Assembly (NCBI GenBank): GCA_022778715.1
Contig: JALFRW010000005.1
Coordinates: 1 to 64,000, forward strand
Source: Ezakiella sp.
Lineage (GTDB): Bacteria > Bacillota > Clostridia > Tissierellales > Peptoniphilaceae
Direction: 5' to 3'
DNA: 64,000 bases
Below are positions 25,025 to 33,468 of this stretch, in pieces; position 1 is the stretch's first letter; each line of letters starts with the position of its first letter. Made by a program: the position numbers and the translations under genes. The notes beneath the pieces were generated by a model. It made no database searches, was not told the origin of the DNA, and was given only the letters and a program-made list of their open reading frames with translations.

Positions 25025-25118
25025 AGTTTTATGGATAAAACACTTATATGTTGTGTTTTTAAATTTGCGAGGGGAGGGAAGAGTAACTTAATAGTTTTTT
25101 AAGTTGCTTTATTTTGTT
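25025..25118 (+). other. Leader of the cobalamin operon with hairpins and a possible 23-codon ORF
   Basis: The leader has a hairpin with arms AAAACAC/GTGTTTT (about 25037-25060). A purine-rich GGGGAGGGAAG at about 25071-25081 is followed by another hairpin GTAACTTAA/TTAAGTTGC (about 25083-25107). An ORF of 23 codons (25031-25102, MDKTLICCVF...) spans most of it and ends 16 bases before the cobyric acid synthase ATG. No cobalamin riboswitch core can be recognised and the region is too short for one. Confidence 0.4.
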
Positions 25119-25970
25119 ATGGCAAAAATTATGGTTCAAGGAACGACATCTTCGGCGGGAAAATCCCTTATGTGTACAGCGCTTGTGAGATTTTTTTATA
25201 AAAAAGGATTTAAGGTTGCTCCATTTAAGTCACAAAATATGAGCAGAAATTGTTATATCACCAAAGACGGCAAAAAAATTGCAACAGCTCAAGTGCTTCA
25301 AGCATTCGCTTGTGAGAGAGAGCCGGAGGTGAATATGAATCCGATTTTACTTATTCCAAATACAGATATCGGAAGCACGGTGGTGCTTTTCGGTGAAGAC
25401 TATAAGTGCATGTCGGCACGAGAATATTTTGCGTATAAAAAAGAGCTTATGCCGATCGTGAAGAACACTTTTTATGAACTGGAAAGCGATAATGACGTGG
25501 TTGTGGTGGAAGGAGCAGGCAGTCCTGCTGAAATCAATTTGCGTGAATATGATCTCGTGAATATGGGACTTGCAAATATGGTTGATCTGCCGGTGATTTT
25601 GGTGGCGGATATAGACCGCGGGGGAGTGTTTGCTTCGCTCTATGGGACTGTGATGCTTCTAACAAAAGAGGAGAGAAAAAGGATTAAAGGCCTTGTGATT
25701 AATAAATTCCGCGGCGATAAAACACTTTTGGACAGCGGTATAAAAATGATTGAAGAATTGACGGGAATTCCTGTCATCGGAGTGATTCCATATGTAAAGC
25801 TGGATATTCCGGATGAAGATTCTCTAATTGATTATGACAAAGAATCAAATCACAAGCCGATAGACAGAGAGGGACTTTCAAAAGAATTTGACAAATTAGT
25901 GGACGCGGTTGTGGAAAATATGGATATGAAAAAAGTGGAGGAAATAGCAGGTTTATGCGAAACATTATAA
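25119..25970 (+). CDS. cbiP: Cobyric acid synthase-like protein lacking the glutaminase domain
   Basis: A 283-residue homologue of the N-terminal synthetase half of CbiP/CobQ, which amidates four side chains of adenosylcobyrinic acid a,c-diamide. P-loop GTTSSAGKS (8-16), KSQNMSRNCYIT, VVEGAGSPAEINL and VILVADIDRGGVFASLYGT are intact. Normal CbiP has about 490-510 residues with a C-terminal GATase domain carrying the Cys-His pair. Here that domain is absent and the chain goes directly to a short tail (EFDKLVDAVVENMDMKKVEEI) like the usual family end. It overlaps cbiB, so no detached domain can follow. Start at 25119 is by homology; a canonical ribosome binding site is not adjacent. Confidence 0.85.
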   Translation: MAKIMVQGTTSSAGKSLMCTALVRFFYKKGFKVAPFKSQNMSRNCYITKDGKKIATAQVLQAFACEREPEVNMNPILLIPNTDIGSTVVLFGEDYKCMSAREYFAYKKELMPIVKNTFYELESDNDVVVVEGAGSPAEINLREYDLVNMGLANMVDLPVILVADIDRGGVFASLYGTVMLLTKEERKRIKGLVINKFRGDKTLLDSGIKMIEELTGIPVIGVIPYVKLDIPDEDSLIDYDKESNHKPIDREGLSKEFDKLVDAVVENMDMKKVEEIAGLCETL

Positions 25971-26902
25971 TAGCGTTTCTGATTGATATTTTAATCGGCG
26001 ACCCGGTTTATAGGTTGCATCCTATTAGACTGATGGGAGACATCATTCATTTAGAAGAAAAATGTTTTTTAAAAGAAGAGTTATCGGATTACAACAAATA
26101 TATTCGAGGAACCATAATTGCAATTTTTAATATCGTTTTTGTCTTTGGAATCACCATTGGTATTATTAGTTTGATTCCAAAGGGATTTTTTAGAGAACTC
26201 TTTAAAATCTTTTTGATTTATTCGTCCATTTCACTTGGGGATCTGGGTAAGAGTGCAAGAAAAGTCAGAGAAGCACTGGACCTTGGTCTTGTTGAAGCAA
26301 GACACGAACTTTCAATGATTGTTGGAAGAGACACACAAAATTTGAACGAGGAAAGAATTGTGAAAGCTACAGTTGAAACAGTTGCAGAAAACACTTCAGA
26401 CGGAGTGATTAGTCCTCTCTTTTACGCATTTTTCTTGGGTGCACCCGGTGCTATGGCAATGAAAATGGTAAACACGATGGACTCTATGATTGGATACAAA
26501 AACGCGAAGTATTTATATTACGGCAAATTCGCAGCCATTCTAGACGATGCAGTAAATTATCTTCCTGCCAGAATTACCGCATGGATGTTTTTAATGGCAG
26601 GCGATATTTTAAATTTAAATGTGAGAAACGCAAGATATGTGCTTCACAGAGATGCAAAAAAACACGAAAGTTTAAATGCCGGATACCCTGAAAGCGTGAT
26701 GGCAGGACTTTTGGGAGTGGAACTTTTGGGACCGGCAACTTATAATGGGGCGGTTGAAAATAAACCTTATATCGGAAATAATTTCAGAAGAATTGCAAAA
26801 GATGATATCTACACTGCAAACCGAGTAATGTATGTGGCAAGTGCATTTTTCGTTTTGATTTGTTTATTTCTTGAGATTAGTGGGCTTAGAAGGGTTTTTT
26901 AG
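25955..26902 (+). CDS. cbiB: Adenosylcobinamide-phosphate synthase
   Basis: A 315-residue integral membrane enzyme that joins aminopropanol phosphate to adenosylcobyric acid. Family hallmarks are the N-terminal DILIGDPVYRLHPIRLMG, the central VGRDTQNLNEERIVKATVETVAENTSDGVISPLFYAFFLG, MVNTMDSMIGYKN and the C-terminal ESVMAGLLGVELLGPATYNG. It overlaps the preceding gene by 16 bp. The downstream cobD homologue makes the aminopropanol phosphate it uses. Confidence 0.95.
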   Translation: MRNIIIAFLIDILIGDPVYRLHPIRLMGDIIHLEEKCFLKEELSDYNKYIRGTIIAIFNIVFVFGITIGIISLIPKGFFRELFKIFLIYSSISLGDLGKSARKVREALDLGLVEARHELSMIVGRDTQNLNEERIVKATVETVAENTSDGVISPLFYAFFLGAPGAMAMKMVNTMDSMIGYKNAKYLYYGKFAAILDDAVNYLPARITAWMFLMAGDILNLNVRNARYVLHRDAKKHESLNAGYPESVMAGLLGVELLGPATYNGAVENKPYIGNNFRRIAKDDIYTANRVMYVASAFFVLICLFLEISGLRRVF

Positions 26903-26910
26903 GGGGAAAT

Positions 26911-27648
26911 ATGAAAGCAATTTTAATTTGTTTTTTTGGAACTACGCATGAAGACGCTTACAAAAAGTCAATTTTACCGATAATAGAACGCACAAAATTA
27001 GAATATGGAACGGAATATGAAATTGAATTTTGCTACACTTCGCGCATGATTTCCAAAGTGCTAAAAAATAGAGGCATAGATGTTAAAAATGAGATTGAAG
27101 CAATGGAAGCACTTTCAAAAAAAGGTTGTGATGATATTATCGCTTTTTGCACACACATCATACCGGGATTTGAATATGAAAAAATCTCGGAGCTAAAAAA
27201 AGAGTATCCGAGTTTAAAAGTTTCAAGTCCGCTTATCACACCGGAAACGGTTTCTCAATTTGCTGAAAGTGTGGACTTTGGAGAAGAAGAAATTTTATTT
27301 ATGGGTCACGGTACGAATCACCGTATGGATATTCTTTATGACAATTTGGCTGATTGCTATAAAAAAATAGGTAAGGTAAATATTCATATTGCAACCGTAG
27401 AAGGCAAACGAGATTTACATTTTATTATGCCGGAGCTTGAGAAGGTTAAGGATAAAAGGCTAATTTTAAGGCCATTTATGCTTGTGGCAGGGGACCACGC
27501 AAAAAACGATATGGCGGGCGATGAAGAGGATTCATGGAAAAATATTTTAACGAACGCCGGTTTTAATGTAGAAACTCAATTGAAAGGGCTTGGCGAAGAA
27601 AACATAATTAGAGATTTATTTTTTGAAAGATTAAAAGAGGAATTATAA
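26911..27648 (+). CDS. cbiK: Anaerobic sirohydrochlorin cobaltochelatase
   Basis: A 245-residue CbiK-type chelatase inserting Co2+ into sirohydrochlorin, the committed step of the anaerobic route. It has the N-terminal ILICFFGTTHEDAYKKSI, a metal-ligand His in FCTHIIPGFEYEKI and another in FMGHGTNH, and the C-terminal RPFMLVAGDHAKNDMAGDEEDSWK. No signal peptide is seen, so it is cytoplasmic. The ribosome binding site is AGGGGGAAAT. Its stop overlaps the start of cbiL. Confidence 0.95.
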   Translation: MKAILICFFGTTHEDAYKKSILPIIERTKLEYGTEYEIEFCYTSRMISKVLKNRGIDVKNEIEAMEALSKKGCDDIIAFCTHIIPGFEYEKISELKKEYPSLKVSSPLITPETVSQFAESVDFGEEEILFMGHGTNHRMDILYDNLADCYKKIGKVNIHIATVEGKRDLHFIMPELEKVKDKRLILRPFMLVAGDHAKNDMAGDEEDSWKNILTNAGFNVETQLKGLGEENIIRDLFFERLKEEL

Positions 27649-28295
27649 TGAAAAAACTGTTCGCAGTTGGCACTGGACCGGGCGATCCGGAATTATTAAC
27701 TATAAAAAGCGTACATTTAATAGAAAGTGCGGACGTGATTTTTGCTCCGGATAATCGCGGCAAAAATATGGCACTTGATTCGGCGAGAGAATATATTAAG
27801 ACGGACAGAATTGTTTATCTTGAATTTCCGATGGGAAAAATGAACGACGATTTATATAAAAAAAATGTGAATATAATAAAAGATAACTTGCATGATGGTG
27901 AAATCGGAGTTTATCTTACAATTGGAGATGCCTCAATTTACAGTACTTTTATGAATATCCTAAAATATGAACCGGACTTTAATTTTGAGATCTCTTCGGG
28001 CATTCCAAGCTTTTTAGAGGCGGCAAATATTGCGAAAGTTCCTCTTGCAACCACGGGAAAGAATTTCACACTTGTGGATAATATTGACGGCGTGAATTTG
28101 GAATTTGTGGACAGAATTGCAATCCTAAAGACCTTTAAAGACAAATCTCACACACTCGATAGGCTGGAAGCACACGGTTTTAAATACGTCTATATCGAGG
28201 AAGCGTCAAGCGAAAACGAATTGGTGCTGACAAATAGAGATGAAATATTAGAACGCATTAGCTATATGTCACTAATAATCGGGTGGAAAGAATGA
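27648..28295 (+). CDS. cbiL: Cobalt-factor II C20-methyltransferase
   Basis: A 215-residue SAM-dependent tetrapyrrole methyltransferase. It has the N-terminal VGTGPGDPELLTIKSVHLI loop, YLTIGDASIYSTFMNIL and SSGIPSFLEAAN, matching the CbiL/CobI subgroup. It methylates C20 of cobalt-factor II made by the CbiK product pathway. It overlaps its neighbours on both sides. Slightly short for the family (about 220-235) but complete in motifs. Confidence 0.9.
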   Translation: MKKLFAVGTGPGDPELLTIKSVHLIESADVIFAPDNRGKNMALDSAREYIKTDRIVYLEFPMGKMNDDLYKKNVNIIKDNLHDGEIGVYLTIGDASIYSTFMNILKYEPDFNFEISSGIPSFLEAANIAKVPLATTGKNFTLVDNIDGVNLEFVDRIAILKTFKDKSHTLDRLEAHGFKYVYIEEASSENELVLTNRDEILERISYMSLIIGWKE

Positions 28296-29323
28296 GTGGC
28301 GAACATGGTGCAAATATTTTTAAATACAGCGAGGACGGAAAATTAATAGATTTTTCCAGTAATATCAATCCATTTGGTCCGCCGAAGGGAGTTTATGAAA
28401 ATATAAAGGAAAATCTCGCACTCATAACTCGCTACCCTGATGTAAACTACAGGAAACTTCACACGGCAGTTTCCAAGTATTTGGGAGCAGATGAGGGCAA
28501 TATTTCACTTGGCAACGGTGCGATGGAAGTGATTGATGCGATTATAAGGCTTCACAAAAAGATTTTAGTTTTCAATCCATGCTTTAGCGAGTACGAAAAA
28601 AGAGCGAGAATGGCAGAAAAAATTGTAATTGAAAGAGATTTAGATGATAATTTTTTGCCGGAGGTAAATTATTTGCCCGAAGACTTAAGAGATACTCTCG
28701 TGATTGTTACAAGTCCGCACAATCCAAGTGGGGTGGCGCTTACGAGGGAAGGCTTTTTAGAACTTTACGAGAATATAGAAAGAAAAGGCGGAAATCTTTT
28801 GGTGGATGAAGTTTTTTATGAATTTGCAGGACTTGATTACGATCTAGCAAAGGAAATAAAAAATTACGATTCTCTTTTTGTTGTGAGGGCGACCACGAAG
28901 TTTTTTTCGCTGCCGGGACTAAGGCTTGGATATGCAATTTCAAATGAAAAAGAAAAAATTGACGATATAATTCACACCTGGTCGATTTCGGGGTTACTAG
29001 AGAATCTGGGAGATACGATTTTTGGCGATAGAGAATTTGTCAAAAGTTCAAGAGAAAAACTGGCAAATGAAAGAGAAAGAATGACTGACGCTATTTCAAA
29101 ATTGAAGGGATTTTATCCGATAAGCGGAAGAGCTAATTTCATTTTGATAAAAACAGATTATGACAACAGTTTATTGTTTGAATATTTTTTAAAAAAAGGA
29201 ATTTTAATTAGACTATGCGACAACTTTAAAAACTTGGGGCAAAAATATATTCGCATTGCAGTTAAAAGTCCAGATGACAACGACTTTTTATTGAAGATAT
29301 TAAAGGAGTTTATTTATGAGTAA
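28292..29323 (+). CDS. cobD: L-threonine-O-3-phosphate decarboxylase
   Basis: A 343-residue PLP-dependent class I/II aminotransferase-fold enzyme. It makes (R)-1-amino-2-propanol phosphate for CbiB. Features are HGANIFKYSEDGKLIDFSSNINPFGPP at the N-terminus, SPHNPSG and the PLP-binding Lys in RATTKFFSLPGLRLGY. Start set at MSGEHG because family members begin this way; a GTG three codons upstream is possible. It shares the fold of histidinol-phosphate aminotransferase, but the operon decides the role. Confidence 0.88.
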   Translation: MSGEHGANIFKYSEDGKLIDFSSNINPFGPPKGVYENIKENLALITRYPDVNYRKLHTAVSKYLGADEGNISLGNGAMEVIDAIIRLHKKILVFNPCFSEYEKRARMAEKIVIERDLDDNFLPEVNYLPEDLRDTLVIVTSPHNPSGVALTREGFLELYENIERKGGNLLVDEVFYEFAGLDYDLAKEIKNYDSLFVVRATTKFFSLPGLRLGYAISNEKEKIDDIIHTWSISGLLENLGDTIFGDREFVKSSREKLANERERMTDAISKLKGFYPISGRANFILIKTDYDNSLLFEYFLKKGILIRLCDNFKNLGQKYIRIAVKSPDDNDFLLKILKEFIYE

Positions 29324-30635
29324 TGGAATATTAAGAAAACTTATGATTGCTTCCCCAACCTCAAATTCGGGGAAGACACTTATATCCACGGCATTGATCA
29401 AATTATTTAGAGATATGGGGTTAAGAGTTATGGGTGCAAAAACCGGCCCCGACTATATTGACGCGGAATATTTGACATATGCTGCCGGAAAAATGAGCGA
29501 AAATTTCGACCTGTTTTTGATGGATGAAGAAATCATTAGACAAAAAGTAAACAAAATCGCCGCAAAAAATGACGTGCTCGTGGTGGAAGGGGTTATGGGT
29601 TATTATGATGGCCGCGGCAATACCATGCAAGCAAGTAGTTTTGAACTTGCAAGCAAACTGAATCTTGGAACGATTTTAGTTTACGAGCCGCGCGGAGAAA
29701 TGTTTACCATGGTACCAAAAATTAAGGGTATGGTCGATTTTGGCAAAGGCACAATCAAGGGAATAATTTTCAACAAGACGAGCAAGAAAATTTATGACAT
29801 GATTGCTCCGCAAGTGGAAGAATATGTGGGAATTAAACCGCTGGGATATATTCCAAATGAAGATTTTATTTTAATAAACGAAAGAAGTTTGGGACTCATT
29901 AGACCGAGCGAAGTGGAAAATATGGAGCAAAGGCTTCAAATGTTCTGCGACCAAATAAAACAAACGGTGGACTTAAATAGAATGCTTCAAGTGGCTACCA
30001 CGGAAGTGCCGGCAAAAGATATCGACCTTGAAAATCCTTTTGAAAAGTACAGTATTTATTATGCCGACGATGATGCATTTTGTTTTCACTACAATTCCGA
30101 AATTTACAGTGCATCAAAAAGATTTTCCCCGCTTAATGACAAAGAAATCCCAATGAACGCGGATTTGATTGTAATCGGTGGCGGATATCCGGAGTTATTT
30201 AGATTTAAACTCGCCGCAAACAAGGGCATGATTAATTCTTTAAGAGAATATCACAGACGTGGAGGAAAAATTTTAGCTTATGGCGGAGGGCTCATGTATC
30301 TTTCAGAAAAGATTGGCGATGTGGACATGGTTGGAATTTTCCCGGGCACAAGCTCAATGACCAAAAATTTAGTTCATTTTGGCTATCACGAGGCGGTGAT
30401 TGAAGACGAATGGCTTGGCATAATGCACGGTTCATTTAGAGTGCGAGAATATCACCGGGGAATCTACGAAACCACAAGCAGGACGATGCTTAGATTAAGA
30501 AAGCCCGATGACACGACTGGTAAAAGTGAACACGCAGACGGATACAAGGAAAGAAATGCTTACGGTTCTTACAGTCATCCTCATCCGGATCAAGTGAAGG
30601 ACATGCTTCTCGAATTTTTAGCAAGGAGAAACTAG
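29316..30635 (+). CDS. cbiA: Cobyrinate a,c-diamide synthase with Gly at the glutaminase Cys position
   Basis: A 439-residue full-length CbiA, which amidates side chains a and c of cobyrinate. The N-terminal synthetase domain is intact (P-loop PTSNSGKT, KTGPDYIDAEY, EGVMGYYDGR). The C-terminal GATase-like domain has GGGYPELF and a C-terminal SHPH His region. At the nucleophile elbow the usual AECGGLMYL reads AYGGGLMYL, so residue 323 is Gly (codon GGC) instead of Cys. The preceding Glu is Tyr. Glutamine hydrolysis should be lost, leaving ammonia as donor. Ribosome binding site AAAGGAG. Confidence 0.9.
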   Translation: MSNGILRKLMIASPTSNSGKTLISTALIKLFRDMGLRVMGAKTGPDYIDAEYLTYAAGKMSENFDLFLMDEEIIRQKVNKIAAKNDVLVVEGVMGYYDGRGNTMQASSFELASKLNLGTILVYEPRGEMFTMVPKIKGMVDFGKGTIKGIIFNKTSKKIYDMIAPQVEEYVGIKPLGYIPNEDFILINERSLGLIRPSEVENMEQRLQMFCDQIKQTVDLNRMLQVATTEVPAKDIDLENPFEKYSIYYADDDAFCFHYNSEIYSASKRFSPLNDKEIPMNADLIVIGGGYPELFRFKLAANKGMINSLREYHRRGGKILAYGGGLMYLSEKIGDVDMVGIFPGTSSMTKNLVHFGYHEAVIEDEWLGIMHGSFRVREYHRGIYETTSRTMLRLRKPDDTTGKSEHADGYKERNAYGSYSHPHPDQVKDMLLEFLARRN

Positions 30636-31265
30636 ATGTATATAAAAAATCCGGCTCGCATTGAATACAATTCAATGGATATTATTGAGGAATATTTGGG
30701 CGATGTGAATTTCAGCGAGGAAGAATTACCAATTGTTAAGCGAATGATTCACACAACCGGCGACGTGGATTATAGAAAGATTATTGAATTTAAACACGAT
30801 TTTGTCACAAAAGCAATAAATGCATTAAAATCCGGCGGCAAAATTTATGTGGACACAAATATGATTTGTTCCGGCGTAAATAAAGAGGCACTAAGGCAGG
30901 CAAATATAGAAGTGGTTACTTATATCAGCGATGAGAATGTACGGAAAATTGCGGCAGAAAAAGGCATCACCCGCTCAATTGTCGGGATTGACAAAGCGGT
31001 GAACGAAGGCATGACGATGTTTGCTTTTGGTAACGCTCCAACTGCACTTTTTAAGTTGATTGAACATATTAAAAACGGGGACATCGACCCCAAATTCGTG
31101 ATTGGCGTGCCGGTCGGATTTGTGGGAGCGGCCGAATCTAAGCGAGAACTTGACACCGTGGACGTGCCTTGGGTACGCACAAATGGCTCTAAGGGAGGTT
31201 CGAATGTGGCAGTTTCTATTATAAATGCACTTTTGTACAATTTTACACAGAGAAGTGGGTTTTAA
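30636..31265 (+). CDS. cbiC: Cobalt-precorrin-8 methylmutase
   Basis: A 209-residue CbiC/CobH family enzyme moving the C11 methyl to C12 to give cobyrinic acid. The catalytic His lies in RMIHTTGDVDY. ALKSGGKIYVDTNMICSGV, FGNAPTALFKLIEHI and GVPVGFVGAAESKREL are family hallmarks. Ribosome binding site AAGGAGA. The stop lies one base before the likely TTG start of cbiD. Confidence 0.95.
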   Translation: MYIKNPARIEYNSMDIIEEYLGDVNFSEEELPIVKRMIHTTGDVDYRKIIEFKHDFVTKAINALKSGGKIYVDTNMICSGVNKEALRQANIEVVTYISDENVRKIAAEKGITRSIVGIDKAVNEGMTMFAFGNAPTALFKLIEHIKNGDIDPKFVIGVPVGFVGAAESKRELDTVDVPWVRTNGSKGGSNVAVSIINALLYNFTQRSGF

Positions 31266-31266
31266 A

Positions 31267-32340
31267 TTGAACGAAGAATTATTAGGAAACGGCAACGAAA
31301 TTTTTGAAAACGGTATGCGCCTTGGAATCACCACGGGAAGTTGCGCAGCTGCAGCGAGTTATGCCGCAGCAAAAGCACTTTTGGGCGAAAAAAACGAAGT
31401 GCTTAGAGTTAAAACGGAAGTAGGCATCACGCTTGAGTTTGAAATTCTAAATTTAAATGTGAACGGCGATGTGGCAAGCGCTGAAGTCAAAAAATTTGCC
31501 GGTGACGATCCGGATGTCACGGACGGAGTTATAATCGGAGCACGAGTAAAAAAAAGAACTGACGATAAAATTCTGATTGATGGCGGCGAAGGTGTCGGAA
31601 CAATCACGCGCAAGGGACTTTTTGGTGAAGTTGGAGAAAAGGCGATAAATCCGTACCCGAGAAAAATGATAACGGATTTACTAAAAGATTTGGGTGGATT
31701 TGATGTCACGATTTACGTGCTGGATGGTGAAGAGATTGCGAAGAAAACTTACAATGAAAACATGGGAATTGTGGGAGGAATTTCAATTATCGGCACCACG
31801 GGTATAATTCATCCGATGAGTGAAAAGGCACTTATTGATACTATAAAGCTGGAAATAAACATGGTAAAAAATGAATACGGAAAGGAAAACATTCTCTTGG
31901 TGCCGGGCAATTACGGAAAAAGCGTTAAAGAAAAATTGAAGCTCGAGATTCCGGCGGTCGAGATGAGTAACTATATTGGCGAGAGCTTGAAAATGTGTTA
32001 CAATTCCGGATTTAGAAAAATCACTCTTCTGGGACACGTTGGCAAGTTTTCTAAATTGGCGCTTGGAATTTTTAATACGCATTCAAATGTATGTGACACC
32101 AGAATGGAAGCCTTTTTGGTTTATTTATTTAAAATGAATGTAAAAAGAGAAGACATTTTAGAAATTATTGATTCAAACACTGCCGAAATAGCAATGAATA
32201 AAGCAATTGACATGGGCTATTTAGACGTGATTAAAAACATGGAACAAGGCGCCGAAGAAAAAATAAAAAAATATTTAAAAGACGATAATTTGGATATTAA
32301 AGTAATTATTTATTCTATGGAAAGGGGTGCAATAATTTGA
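31267..32340 (+). CDS. cbiD: Cobalt-precorrin-5B C1-methyltransferase
   Basis: About 357 residues of CbiD. It methylates C1 during ring contraction in the anaerobic pathway. Features are RLGITTGSCAAAASYAAAKALL near the N-terminus, GDDPDVTDG, GEGVGTITRKGL and LLGHVGKFSKLALGIFNTHS. The chosen start is TTG at 31267, right after the cbiC stop, behind a GTGGG stretch. The open frame also continues upstream into cbiC, but family members start shortly before RLGITTG. Confidence 0.92.
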   Translation: MNEELLGNGNEIFENGMRLGITTGSCAAAASYAAAKALLGEKNEVLRVKTEVGITLEFEILNLNVNGDVASAEVKKFAGDDPDVTDGVIIGARVKKRTDDKILIDGGEGVGTITRKGLFGEVGEKAINPYPRKMITDLLKDLGGFDVTIYVLDGEEIAKKTYNENMGIVGGISIIGTTGIIHPMSEKALIDTIKLEINMVKNEYGKENILLVPGNYGKSVKEKLKLEIPAVEMSNYIGESLKMCYNSGFRKITLLGHVGKFSKLALGIFNTHSNVCDTRMEAFLVYLFKMNVKREDILEIIDSNTAEIAMNKAIDMGYLDVIKNMEQGAEEKIKKYLKDDNLDIKVIIYSMERGAII

Positions 32341-32927
32341 TTTATGTAGTTGGCATTGGGCCGGGCAATCCGAAGTATCTAACAAATGAAGCGGAAGATG
32401 TGCTATTTAAGAGCAAATTTGTGATTGGATTTAATCGCGCGGTGGATTCAGTTGATGAATTTACTGAAGCAACCGAAGTTAAAACGCTAAAAGATATCAC
32501 GGATTTTTTGGATACACACAAAGATTTAGGGGAAGACATTGTTGTGCTCGCTTCAGGCGACCCGAGTTTTTTTGGGATTGCAGAATATTTGTCAAAAAAA
32601 TATGAAATTGAAGTTGTACCCGGAATTTCCACAGTGAGTTATCTCTCGTCAAAATTAAAAATTTCTCTAAATGAAGTGAAGACCATTTCTTTTCATGGCA
32701 GAGAAATCGAAAAGAGCATGATTGATTCAAAAAAACTCATGGTCTATACGGATTCCAAAAATACACCAAACAGAGTTTCAAAATGGCTGAGTGAAATGGG
32801 TTACTCCGGCACAATAGTGGCAGGGTTTAACCTCAGTTATGACGATGAAAGCATAATTAAATTTAATATCGGGGAAGAAATTCACGAATATAGTGATTTG
32901 AATATTTTGTATGTGGAGTTAGCTTGA
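32337..32927 (+). CDS. cbiE: Cobalt-precorrin-7 C5-methyltransferase
   Basis: A 196-residue tetrapyrrole methylase of the CbiE type. It has VVGIGPGNPKYLTNEAEDVL, VVLASGDPSFFGIAEYL and VPGISTVSYLSSKL. The TTG start overlaps the cbiD stop, with GGAAAGGGGTG upstream. It works with CbiT, encoded two bases downstream. In many bacteria the two are fused as CobL; here they are separate. Confidence 0.92.
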   Translation: MIYVVGIGPGNPKYLTNEAEDVLFKSKFVIGFNRAVDSVDEFTEATEVKTLKDITDFLDTHKDLGEDIVVLASGDPSFFGIAEYLSKKYEIEVVPGISTVSYLSSKLKISLNEVKTISFHGREIEKSMIDSKKLMVYTDSKNTPNRVSKWLSEMGYSGTIVAGFNLSYDDESIIKFNIGEEIHEYSDLNILYVELA

Positions 32928-32928
32928 T

Positions 32929-33468
32929 ATGAGAGCGATTGAAGATGATAGATTTATACGAGGCGACGTGCCGCTGACCAAAAGAGATGTGCGGGTTTAT
33001 ATTTTAGACGCACTCGATATTAACGCAGCAGAACGCGCACTTGACATTGGTGCCGGCACGGGCAGCGTGTCGATTGAAATGGCGATGCGCGGTGCGATTG
33101 TGGACGCCGTTGAAACGAATGCGGCTGGAATAAATTTAATAAAAGAAAATGCAAAAAAATTTGGAGTAAATATTAATACGGTTAATGGAATGGCACCGGA
33201 TGCGATTCCAAATATAACTTATGATAAAATTTTTGTGGGCGGCTCAAAAGGCAATTTGAAAGAGATAATTAAAAAAAGTTATGACCTCTTAAAAGATGGC
33301 GGGGTTCTGGTTATGTCTTTTATTTTGCCCAAAAATTTCGCAATAGCTTTGGAGACAATGTCGGAGTTTAAAATTGTAGAGAGCACACTCATTCAATCTT
33401 CAAATGTGAATAAAATTGGCATGATGATGGCTAATAATCCGGTATTTATAGTTAGAGGTGTCAAATGA
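32929..33468 (+). CDS. cbiT: Cobalt-precorrin-6B C15-methyltransferase (decarboxylating)
   Basis: A 179-residue class I SAM methyltransferase of the CbiT type. It has DDRFIRGDVPLTKRDVR at the N-terminus, ALDIGAGTGSVSIEMA as motif I and KIFVGGSKGNLKEI. It methylates C15 and decarboxylates the acetate side chain on C12. Located between cbiE and cbiF with a 4-bp overlap to the latter. Confidence 0.93.
   Translation: MRAIEDDRFIRGDVPLTKRDVRVYILDALDINAAERALDIGAGTGSVSIEMAMRGAIVDAVETNAAGINLIKENAKKFGVNINTVNGMAPDAIPNITYDKIFVGGSKGNLKEIIKKSYDLLKDGGVLVMSFILPKNFAIALETMSEFKIVESTLIQSSNVNKIGMMMANNPVFIVRGVK

Noticed and set aside
24948..25118. Possible cobalamin riboswitch before cbiP
   Set aside because: No recognisable B12-box or conserved core and too little room between promoter and start codon.
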